This document shows positions 16,869 through 24,730 of a DNA stretch of 64,000 bases, in pieces. The notes under the pieces are model-generated. The model searched no databases. It was given only the letters and a program-made list of their open reading frames with translations, and was not told the DNA's origin. This DNA comes from Methylophaga sp. (GTDB lineage Bacteria > Pseudomonadota > Gammaproteobacteria > Nitrosococcales > Methylophagaceae), in contig JALSLH010000053.1 in the NCBI GenBank assembly GCA_026988435.1, positions 1-64,000 on the forward strand. Direction: 5' to 3'. Numbering within the stretch: position 1 is the first letter of the stretch; each line of letters opens with the position of its first letter. A program made the translations under genes and the position numbers.

Positions 16869-17577
16869 CTGGCCGGCACCTGATACGGTTAAAGCCGTAT
16901 CAACAACGCGACAAGGCGGTTTTAGCAAGCCACCTTTTGAAAGTTTGAATCTGGGATTACATGTCGGCGACTCAGCCAATAAGGTTGAAAAAAACCGTAA
17001 TTATTTAATTGAAACAGCACAATTACCTGCGCATCCACGCTGGCTAAATCAAGTTCACGGCACAACCGTATCCACAGCAAATACATGGCAAAATGGTGAT
17101 GAGGCTGATGCAATTATCAGCACGGTAGCAAATCAAGTTTGTACCATTATGACTGCAGACTGCCTGCCGATATTATTGTGCAATCAACAAGGAGATACTG
17201 TTGCCGCTATTCATGCAGGTTGGCGGAGTTTAGCCGACGGAATAATTGAAAAAACATTATTACAATTTAACCACGCTCCACAAGAAATAATGGTCTGGCT
17301 CGGCCCTGCAATTGGCCCAACACAATTTGAAGTAGGCACGGATGTTTATCACACTTTTACTCAACATTCACAACAAGCCCAACAAGCATTTGTGCAAATA
17401 GATGCAACACATTATCTTGCCAATATTTATCAGCTTGCCAAACAGCGATTAAACGCAAGATATATTCATAGTATTTATGGCGGTGATTTTTGTACTGTCA
17501 CAGAATCCAATCAATTTTTCTCTTTTCGCCGTGATGGTATTACTGGTCGGATGGTATCAATGATATGGATTACTTGA
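16843..17577 (+). CDS. pgeF: Peptidoglycan editing factor PgeF (YfiH, laccase domain)
   Basis: A 244-residue member of the YfiH/CNF1-like family. PgeF removes wrongly incorporated L-Ser from UDP-MurNAc peptide precursors. The conserved ligands are visible: NLGLHVGD, TADCLPILL and AAIHAGWRSL, giving the His-Cys-His metal site. The ORF is open to 16807, but the ATG at 16843 (MSLSLIYPDWP) matches the family N-terminus better. It overlaps the preceding phosphatase gene. Confidence 0.9.
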   Translation: MSLSLIYPDWPAPDTVKAVSTTRQGGFSKPPFESLNLGLHVGDSANKVEKNRNYLIETAQLPAHPRWLNQVHGTTVSTANTWQNGDEADAIISTVANQVCTIMTADCLPILLCNQQGDTVAAIHAGWRSLADGIIEKTLLQFNHAPQEIMVWLGPAIGPTQFEVGTDVYHTFTQHSQQAQQAFVQIDATHYLANIYQLAKQRLNARYIHSIYGGDFCTVTESNQFFSFRRDGITGRMVSMIWIT

Positions 17578-17619
17578 GAATTTGGTGTGGACAGAATTTA
17601 CTGGACTTAACCAGATCTT

Positions 17620-17632
17620 CCTTAATTTAAGG
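17620..17632. promoter_or_regulatory. 13-bp palindrome upstream of ZIP transporter gene
   Basis: CCTTAATTTAAGG is a perfect inverted repeat around a central T, 39 bp before the ATG of the ZIP gene. It could be a regulator site. It is short and AT-rich, so chance is a real possibility. Confidence 0.25.
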
Positions 17633-17670
17633 TATGATCTATTAATTAATCAAAACCTTACAGGAATAAG

Positions 17671-18465
17671 ATGGAATTATTACTTTGGATCATTGGCTTT
17701 AGCCTTATCGGCGGCTTGCTTAGCGTTATCTTAGCTTCATCCTTCTTATTATTATCAGAGAATATGAGAAATGTTTTTGTTCCTCATTTAGTGAGTTTTG
17801 CTATTGGTGCATTGCTAGGCGCTTCATTTTTAGGTTTGATCCCTCATGCTTTGGGGTCAGAGTTTGGGATCGACCCACATGATATTGGTTTAACCTTATT
17901 ACTTGGACTGCTCAGCTTCTTTGTTCTAGAAAAGCTTGTCCTTTGGCGCCATTGTCACCATGACCATTGCGATGCCCATGACCCTGAGTTATCTGGACAT
18001 AGTCATGGCAGAAAGAAGCAAGCCGCGGGTACATTAATTATTATTGGGGATACAATTCATAATTTCGTAGACGGAATCTTGATCGCAGCAGCATTCTTAA
18101 CCGATACGCACCTAGGTATAGTCACGGCATTAGCTATTGCTGCTCATGAAATACCTCAAGAACTGGGGGATTTTGCAATTTTATTACACAGTGGCTATAG
18201 CCGTGCTAAGGCATTATATTACAATGTTCTTTCAAGCCTTGGCACTGTAGTCGGTGCCGTCCTAGCCTATTTTTTATTATCCGATATGCAATATTTATTG
18301 CCATATATTTTAGTTGTTGCTGCTTCTAGCTTCATCTATATTGCAGTAGCCGACCTTATTCCCGGCTTGCATCATAAAGTCAAACCTTTAGAAACACTGC
18401 AACAAATTTCGCTAATCGCTGCTGGCACATTTCTTATTTATATCACTCACAGTGCTTTGCATTAG
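17671..18465 (+). CDS. ZIP family metal transporter
   Basis: A 264-residue ZIP permease with about eight membrane helices, probably importing zinc or another divalent metal. The binuclear metal site motifs HNFVDGILI (helix 4) and HEIPQELGDFAIL (helix 5) are both present. Between helices 3 and 4 is a His-rich cytoplasmic loop (HCHHDHCDAHDPELSGHSHG). Its stop codon shares one base with the GTG start of waaF, an odd coupling between a metal transporter and an LPS enzyme. A 13-bp palindrome lies upstream at 17620-17632. Confidence 0.92.
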   Translation: MELLLWIIGFSLIGGLLSVILASSFLLLSENMRNVFVPHLVSFAIGALLGASFLGLIPHALGSEFGIDPHDIGLTLLLGLLSFFVLEKLVLWRHCHHDHCDAHDPELSGHSHGRKKQAAGTLIIIGDTIHNFVDGILIAAAFLTDTHLGIVTALAIAAHEIPQELGDFAILLHSGYSRAKALYYNVLSSLGTVVGAVLAYFLLSDMQYLLPYILVVAASSFIYIAVADLIPGLHHKVKPLETLQQISLIAAGTFLIYITHSALH

Positions 18466-19505
18466 TGCCGCAAACTATCAATAAAATTCTGATTATTGGG
18501 CCATCATGGATTGGTGATATGGTGATGGCTCAATCTCTATTTAAGGCGCTTAAAGATAACAAGCCAAATGTCATCATTGATGTGCTCGCATTGGCATGGA
18601 CGAAACCTCTCTTAGAGCGTATGCCAGAAGTAAATAAAGCCATCACCATGCCCATCAGCCATGGCACTTTCGGGTGGAATATGCGTAAAAAGATAGGTCA
18701 TAAATTACGCCATGAACAATATGACCAAGCAATCGTTTTACCTAACTCGTGGAAGTCAGCCCTTATCCCTTGGTTCGCAAAGATTCCCCTAAGAACTGCT
18801 TGGCGAGGTGAAATGCGTTATGGTCTGATCAATGACATTCGCGTACTTGATAAATCAGCACTACCAATGATGGTTCATCGCTATGTTTCACTCGCCCACC
18901 CTGCAACACAAGCAAGTATAGTCCATGATTATCCCAAACCTTTAATGATTGCCAATACGCCCTCAAAAAAGTTTCAACTTACTTTAAATCCCAAACAAAA
19001 ACGCCTTATTTTATGCCCAGGCGCCGAGTTTGGCCCAGCTAAGCAATGGCCTGCAACACATTATGCCGAGCTCGCCGATACATTAATCAACCAAGGCTGG
19101 CAAACACTTATTTTAGGTTCAGAAGCCGATAAAATAATTGCCGATGAAATCATCGAAAATAGTAATTCAAAATCTCGTTCAGCTATCTTCAACCTTTGCG
19201 GTAAAACAGAATTAAGCGAGGCGATAGATTTACTAGATACTGCCGATTTAGTAGTTTCTAATGATTCAGGATTAATGCATATTGCTGCCGCATTACAAAA
19301 ACCACTGATCGCTATTTATGGACCAACATCACCTGAATTCACACCACCTCTCGCCGATAGCGCCCATATCGCACAAATTAAAGTTGATTGCGGTCCTTGT
19401 TTTCAGCGAGAATGCCCTGAACACCACCACCATTGCATGCTTAAAATGAACAGTAAATACATACTTAACCTTATTCAAACCCCAAAACTAAACCAAAATG
19501 ATTAA
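18465..19505 (+). CDS. waaF: ADP-heptose:LPS heptosyltransferase II
   Basis: A 346-residue GT9 glycosyltransferase that adds the second heptose to the inner core at the cytoplasmic face of the inner membrane. Motifs are typical of WaaF: ILIIGPSWIGDMVMAQSLF at the start, the LCPGAEFGPAKQWP block, and the nucleotide-sugar region VVSNDSGLMHIAAAL. It starts with GTG, overlapping the stop of the ZIP gene by one base, and its own stop overlaps the next gene by 8 bp. It opens the LPS region. The first heptosyltransferase gene, waaC, is elsewhere in the window (44339-45355). Confidence 0.95.
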   Translation: MPQTINKILIIGPSWIGDMVMAQSLFKALKDNKPNVIIDVLALAWTKPLLERMPEVNKAITMPISHGTFGWNMRKKIGHKLRHEQYDQAIVLPNSWKSALIPWFAKIPLRTAWRGEMRYGLINDIRVLDKSALPMMVHRYVSLAHPATQASIVHDYPKPLMIANTPSKKFQLTLNPKQKRLILCPGAEFGPAKQWPATHYAELADTLINQGWQTLILGSEADKIIADEIIENSNSKSRSAIFNLCGKTELSEAIDLLDTADLVVSNDSGLMHIAAALQKPLIAIYGPTSPEFTPPLADSAHIAQIKVDCGPCFQRECPEHHHHCMLKMNSKYILNLIQTPKLNQND

Positions 19506-20985
19506 CATCCAAAGCCATATTGCTAAAATCAGATTAAGTACCGCATTTGCAAGCTTATTGATATCAATCGTTGCTTTTTACGGAAATGATCTCCTTAATC
19601 GTGATGGCATTTTATATGTTGATATGGCTAGCGCTTATGTCCAAGGTGGCTTTGACGCTCTACTACAATATTCTGATTTTGGCTGGCCATTTTTTTCTAT
19701 CGTTATCGCTTATATTCATCAAATAACCCACTTGCCAGTTGAATTGAGCGCCATCGCACTCAACGTCTTGCTCTTCGTCGTATTAACAGACGCATTAGTT
19801 CTCGTCAGTAATAAGATATTACCCAATCCACGTCAAGTTGCTTTTGCAGCATTACTATTTTTGTGCTTTTTCACCCTCAATCATTATCGGGTCTTTATTG
19901 GTCGCGATGTTGGTTACTGGGCTTTCTGTATGCTGGCTTTGTACCAATTTATTCTTTATCTAGAGAAACCATCCATTAAAAAAGCACTGCTTTGGCAGAT
20001 CCTTATGGTTCTTGCCATCTTATTTCGAATTGATGGGGTGGTTATTTTATTAGGTCTGCCACTCTATTTATTTACAACTCAATCGCCGACAATCGCTCTA
20101 AAACAGATCATTCAATTCTTCTACTTACTAATCGCCGGCGCAGTGCTAGCTATGTTGATTGCTATAGACCAATCTAGCTTGGCAACAATCTTTAGTAAAA
20201 TAGGTTCAATAACGAAATACATAAACCCTGATAATGTACTCACACATTTCAAGCTGAATACGGATCTGATTGAAACCCATATTCTAAATAAATTTTCAGC
20301 ACGATATAGTGCTCTCATTCTCAGTTCCGGGCTCATTACCATGCTAGTTTACAAGCTAATAAATGCATTAACGCTTGGGTATCTTGGCATTTATATCTAT
20401 AGCTTATGGAAATATACCTTTCACAGAGTAACGCCTTATCGTAAGCTCATTGCCTATTTTCTAGCACTTAATCTTATCATTCTGCTTGGCTTTATTTTTA
20501 CTGAATATTTTGTGTCAAAACGGTATACCGTGCTTGCAGTAATGGGTTTATTATTATTAATGCTTCCAAGGATATGTGACACACTAGAAAAGGCATGGCT
20601 TGCCAATTATAAGCCTATTCTTGTGGCTGTCGGTCTCATTCTATTTGTTAGTCTAGTTGATAGTCTAACCCATTCAAACTCTAAGGTTTACATAAAAGAC
20701 GTAGCCATTTGGGCAAGCAACAACTTGCCTGAAAATAGCCGCGTGCTCACCAACAATAAAATCATTAAATATTATTTTAATAGTCATCAGCCCTTAGCTG
20801 AAATTTCGTTAGATCCTAATGTCAATACTTATCAGAATTATGATTATTTAATCATTCTGATTGAAAAGAACAAGTTCAAAGAACTCGGGCAACAACTAAC
20901 AAGTATGAAGATTAAGCCTATATATAAGCTGGAAAATAAACGCGGTAGCAAAGCAACAGTTTATCTAGTTCAGCCACCACAATAA
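19498..20985 (+). CDS. Polytopic membrane glycosyltransferase-like protein (GT39/GT-C type)
   Basis: A 495-residue protein with about ten to eleven hydrophobic helices and a short C-terminal soluble domain. The first periplasmic loop holds NRDGILYVDMASAY, an acidic motif of the kind used by GT-C enzymes with polyprenyl-phosphate donors. I infer a lipid-linked sugar transferase acting on LPS or a glycolipid. It is coupled to waaF by an 8-bp overlap. Donor and acceptor are unknown. Confidence 0.68.
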   Translation: MINIQSHIAKIRLSTAFASLLISIVAFYGNDLLNRDGILYVDMASAYVQGGFDALLQYSDFGWPFFSIVIAYIHQITHLPVELSAIALNVLLFVVLTDALVLVSNKILPNPRQVAFAALLFLCFFTLNHYRVFIGRDVGYWAFCMLALYQFILYLEKPSIKKALLWQILMVLAILFRIDGVVILLGLPLYLFTTQSPTIALKQIIQFFYLLIAGAVLAMLIAIDQSSLATIFSKIGSITKYINPDNVLTHFKLNTDLIETHILNKFSARYSALILSSGLITMLVYKLINALTLGYLGIYIYSLWKYTFHRVTPYRKLIAYFLALNLIILLGFIFTEYFVSKRYTVLAVMGLLLLMLPRICDTLEKAWLANYKPILVAVGLILFVSLVDSLTHSNSKVYIKDVAIWASNNLPENSRVLTNNKIIKYYFNSHQPLAEISLDPNVNTYQNYDYLIILIEKNKFKELGQQLTSMKIKPIYKLENKRGSKATVYLVQPPQ

Positions 20986-21218
20986 TTCTGCAACGGTTTG
21001 GTTTAGAGATAACTGGTATTTGACCGCGGCACCAATGCAGGCAGTCAGCAATAGTAGTCTTTAAAAGACTTATGATTTGTATAAAAGTAATTCGACTTCT
21101 AACTACTCGAGATAAGCAGGAAGATAATCAGGGCAAGAGCATTATAAAAAATAACAAGCTAGTTTATCCTCAAATAACTTGGAAAGTCATTAACTCTTAG
21201 CTCTATACTAAACAAGTT

Positions 21219-21293
21219 GTCATTCCGGCAGGTTTTTAGCCGGAATCTAGGTCAATTGGAGTAGATCCCGGCTAAAAAGCCCACCGGGATGAC
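21219..21293. repeat. REP-like double hairpin
   Basis: Two adjacent hairpins: ATTCCGGC/GCCGGAAT (21222-21229 with 21239-21246) and ATCCCGG/CCGGGAT (21265-21271 with 21284-21290). The block is bounded by GTC and GAC, making the whole a palindrome-like unit. The same arrangement forms the interior of the elements at 673-814 and 6641-6769. The rest of the 458-bp gap 20986-21442 shows no gene or other feature that I can support. Confidence 0.78.
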
Positions 21294-21442
21294 CAAGGTA
21301 TTGGATACTTGTCTATATTTTCTTTTAAAAACTGAAAATTATTTAATATGCTCTTGCCCTGGGAAGATAATGCCTTAAGTATCCCTTAATTCAAAGATTA
21401 TATTATACTGTTCGTCTAAAACATCTTAAACTTGGAAAAACA

Positions 21443-22126
21443 ATGGCTGATAACGAAAACACACCAGATCTTGAATTCTCACAAAAATATAACGAGGCTC
21501 ATGCTAAAGAATATTTTGAAAAGCATAAAAATGGTGGCTTTTGGCGTTCGCTATCTAATTGGCGCGACCATCAACTCACCCGAAAAGCCTTAAAAATTGC
21601 TGGTAACCCGGGCAGTGTTCTAGATATGCCTTGTGGTACTGGGCGTTTCTGGGATGTACTTGCTGAAGAACCAAAGCGTATTATTCACGTTAGTGATAAT
21701 AGTCAAGATATGATTAATGCTGGTTTAAAATATCGCCCCCAAGAAATAGTAAAACGCATCGAATCCTCATTTCAAGCCTCAGCTTTTGATTTGCCCGTTG
21801 CAGATAATTTTGTTGAAAATATTACATGTATCCGTTTAATCCATCATATTGGGGAGCATGAAGATAGATTGAAATTGTTAACCGAACTACATCGAGTCAC
21901 ATCTGAAACCATTATTATTTCTTTATGGGTTGATGGTAATTATAAAGCTTGGAAACGTAAGAAAAATGAGGCTAAGCGTAAAAAACATTTGTATCAAAAT
22001 CGTTTTGTAATTCCTGTTCAAACAATTGAAGATGAATTTAAACAGGTTGGCCTTGAAGTTATCGCTCGATTAGATTTTATTCCACTCCACTCTATGTGGC
22101 GTACATACGTACTAAAAAAAGTCTAA
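21443..22126 (+). CDS. Class I SAM-dependent methyltransferase
   Basis: A 227-residue methyltransferase with the SAM-binding motif VLDMPCGTGRFWDVL near residue 54, an acidic residue at the end of the second strand (HVSDNSQDMI), and the NFVENITCIRLIHHIGEHEDRL motif. The C-terminal part contains a basic stretch. The acceptor is unknown; its place immediately before an LPS-kinase-like gene (16-bp gap) suggests a core sugar or lipid. It is the first gene after the REP-like gap, so a promoter probably lies between 21300 and 21440. Confidence 0.82.
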   Translation: MADNENTPDLEFSQKYNEAHAKEYFEKHKNGGFWRSLSNWRDHQLTRKALKIAGNPGSVLDMPCGTGRFWDVLAEEPKRIIHVSDNSQDMINAGLKYRPQEIVKRIESSFQASAFDLPVADNFVENITCIRLIHHIGEHEDRLKLLTELHRVTSETIIISLWVDGNYKAWKRKKNEAKRKKHLYQNRFVIPVQTIEDEFKQVGLEVIARLDFIPLHSMWRTYVLKKV

Positions 22127-22141
22127 CTGCAGGAACAAAAG

Positions 22142-22915
22142 ATGGCTGAATATTTTCAGAATGAGTGGCAGCAAGTACTTGCAATTAATGAATTAGATAA
22201 CTTTAATGCCTTATGGACGTTAGAAGCCGACTGGTTTGAAGAACCCAATATTAGACGAGGCGGTTGGAGTGGCGTGGTGAAAATTGACCTTGATGCACCA
22301 CAAGGAAATATTGGCGTATTTATTAAGCGCCAAGAAAATCATCTCACAAAATCACTATTACATCCGATAAGAGGTCGACCAACTTTTGAGCGTGAATTTA
22401 GAAATATTTTACGGCTTAGGAAAAATAATATACCCACACTTGAGCCCGTTTATTTTGCAAAAAGAATCCTCAAGGGCGACCATCAAGCTATTTTAATTAC
22501 CAAAGAGCTAGCAGGATATACTCCCCTTGAGTCTCAGCGCTTTCTGACAACTGGTGACTTGATTAAAGACTCGGGCCATAAAGATCGCTTGTTTAAAAAA
22601 GTAGCTGAAGCCATACGAGTAATGCACCATCACCACTATCAACATAATTGTTTGTTTTTGAAACATCTTTTTATCAAACCTGATGGTGATTCATGGGATG
22701 TTAAAATAATTGACTTGGAAAAACTAAAGAAAACCATTTTCAAAAGAAGTGCTGTGTATCGAGATCTCTATACGCTGTATAGACATGCTGAAGGCTGGTC
22801 GACAAAGGATCGGGTAAAATTCTTCCAAGCCTATGTACAAGAAGATAAACTATCTGACAAATCTAAAATGCTTTGGAAAGCAATAGAAAGAAAGATCCTA
22901 CGCAAACTTAGGTAG
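22142..22915 (+). CDS. LPS kinase-like protein (InaA/WaaP family)
   Basis: A 257-residue protein of the lipopolysaccharide kinase (InaA) family. A nucleotide-binding N-lobe is visible (GGWSGVVKIDL, then FIKRQ with the lysine). The catalytic loop appears as HNCLFLKHLFI near residue 176, where the usual HRD is replaced by HNC, and the metal-binding DFG equivalent is IIDLEKL. The missing Asp may mean altered or lost activity. By analogy with Pseudomonas core loci it may phosphorylate a heptose. Confidence 0.78.
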   Translation: MAEYFQNEWQQVLAINELDNFNALWTLEADWFEEPNIRRGGWSGVVKIDLDAPQGNIGVFIKRQENHLTKSLLHPIRGRPTFEREFRNILRLRKNNIPTLEPVYFAKRILKGDHQAILITKELAGYTPLESQRFLTTGDLIKDSGHKDRLFKKVAEAIRVMHHHHYQHNCLFLKHLFIKPDGDSWDVKIIDLEKLKKTIFKRSAVYRDLYTLYRHAEGWSTKDRVKFFQAYVQEDKLSDKSKMLWKAIERKILRKLR

Positions 22916-22981
22916 TCCCAGCAGGCCATCACTTGATATACTAACGTCAAGTCCATCGTAAGTTAACAAAAGAACAACACT

Positions 22982-24703
22982 ATGATCGTATTAGGCCTAT
23001 CCGGCGCAGTAAACCATGACGCATCTGCGGCACTATACATTAATGGCAAACTTGTTGCCGCGGCAGAAGAAGAACGCTTTCTGCGTGATAAACATGCTAA
23101 AGGTAAAATGCCTTATGAGGCAACGAAGTTTTGCCTAGAACAAGCTGGCATCAAACCAGAACAGGTTGATATCGTTGCCTTTCCCTACGCAGAAATTGGC
23201 CTTAAATCACCAGCGCGCTGGCACTATGCAAAACGGCATTGGTATGCACCTGACCGCGCTTTAACCGCCTTATTTAGTGGCAATCGTCGCTATTGGCGTA
23301 ATCATAAAAATGTGATGAAATTGCTTGATGATTTAGGTATTGATTCAAAACGCGTAAAATTCGAAGCAATTGAACACCATCTTGCTCATGCTAGCAGTGC
23401 TTATCACCTGAGTGGGTTTAAAGAAAAAACAGCTATCATCGGCATTGATGGCAAAGGTGAGTATGCCACCACCTTTTTTGGTTATGGTGAAAATGGCAAG
23501 ATCCATAAAATTAAAGAATTCTACGATCCCGATTCTCTTGGCGGTATGTATGGCGCATTAACTGAATTGCTTGGCTTTGAAATGCTCGATGGTGAATTCA
23601 AGGTAATGGGTATGGCGCCTTATGGCGATCCTAATCGCTTTGATTTTTCACGTTTGATTGATTGTCACGATGGTGAATTCAAAGTAAATACTAAGCTAGT
23701 CAATACGGTGGGGTTACGTCGCTATAAAAAAGATGGCAAAGGCTATTTCTTTAGCCCTAAACTCATCGAATGGCTTGGCCCAATGCGTGATGGCGATGAA
23801 ATTGACGACCCTTACATTGATTATGCCGCCAGCATTCAAGCCCTATTAGAAAAAACAGCACTTCATCTAATTGATTATTACCTAGGTGATATCATCAAAG
23901 AAACAGGCAAAGTCTGTTTTGCCGGTGGTGTCGCGCTGAATGTTAAGTTAAACCAACGCATTATCGCCATGCCTGACGTGAAAGAATTATTCGTCCAACC
24001 TGCTGCCAGTGATGCGGGTACGGCGATTGGTGCTGCCAGTTATGCATCTGAAATGGCGGGGGTGCCTGTTGAAAAAATGGAACATGTCTATCTTGGCCCC
24101 TCTTACACAACAGAGCAGTGCATTGAAGCCTGTGAAAGCTATCCTGAAAAAGTAGCATGGCAGCATTTAGAAAACACCACGCAACAAACTGCTGAAATTC
24201 TTAATGCTGGAAATCCTGTTTCATGGTTTCAAGGGCGTATGGAATTTGGCCCTCGCGCATTAGGTAACCGCAGTATTATTGGAAGCCCTAATCATAAAGG
24301 TGTTGCTGATAGAATTAATGCTCAAATTAAATACCGTGAACGCTGGCGTCCATTTTGCCCTAGTATGCTTGACACTGTAGCTCCTGAAATCTTACAAACA
24401 GAGCACCCTAGCCCTTATATGACCTTTACTTTTGATGTAGGTGAAAGTTGGAAAAAACGCATTCCAGAGGTTGTGCACGAAGATGGTACGGCACGTGCAC
24501 AGATCGTAACTAAAGCGACTAATCCGCGTTATTACTCTTTGCTTGAAGAAATGGAAAAATTGAATGGTAATGCAGTGGTGCTTAATACCTCATTAAACCG
24601 CCGCGGTGAACCGATGGTTTGTAGCCCAACCGATGCGCTCAATATGTTTTATGGTTCTGATCTAGAATATCTAGTGATGGAAGATATCCTTGTAACCAAA
24701 TAA
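22982..24703 (+). CDS. NodU/CmcH family carbamoyltransferase
   Basis: A 573-residue O-carbamoyltransferase. The N-terminal ASKHA-type domain contains LGLSGAVNHDASAAL and the metal-binding EHHLAHASSAYHLSGF. The C-terminal YrdC-like part contains WFQGRMEFGPRALGNRSI and YRERWRPFCPS, both family hallmarks. Such enzymes transfer the carbamoyl group of carbamoyl phosphate via a carbamoyl-adenylate. In Pseudomonas the inner-core heptose II carries a 7-O-carbamoyl group made by a related enzyme (WapO). The LPS setting here makes core carbamoylation the best guess. Confidence 0.92.
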   Translation: MIVLGLSGAVNHDASAALYINGKLVAAAEEERFLRDKHAKGKMPYEATKFCLEQAGIKPEQVDIVAFPYAEIGLKSPARWHYAKRHWYAPDRALTALFSGNRRYWRNHKNVMKLLDDLGIDSKRVKFEAIEHHLAHASSAYHLSGFKEKTAIIGIDGKGEYATTFFGYGENGKIHKIKEFYDPDSLGGMYGALTELLGFEMLDGEFKVMGMAPYGDPNRFDFSRLIDCHDGEFKVNTKLVNTVGLRRYKKDGKGYFFSPKLIEWLGPMRDGDEIDDPYIDYAASIQALLEKTALHLIDYYLGDIIKETGKVCFAGGVALNVKLNQRIIAMPDVKELFVQPAASDAGTAIGAASYASEMAGVPVEKMEHVYLGPSYTTEQCIEACESYPEKVAWQHLENTTQQTAEILNAGNPVSWFQGRMEFGPRALGNRSIIGSPNHKGVADRINAQIKYRERWRPFCPSMLDTVAPEILQTEHPSPYMTFTFDVGESWKKRIPEVVHEDGTARAQIVTKATNPRYYSLLEEMEKLNGNAVVLNTSLNRRGEPMVCSPTDALNMFYGSDLEYLVMEDILVTK

Positions 24704-24730
24704 ACCTCACTCAAGATATTAAGGTAAATC

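Noticed and set aside
20986-21218. Hidden small gene in the gap after the membrane glycosyltransferase
   Set aside because: No frame longer than a few dozen codons with a ribosome site or recognisable product was found.
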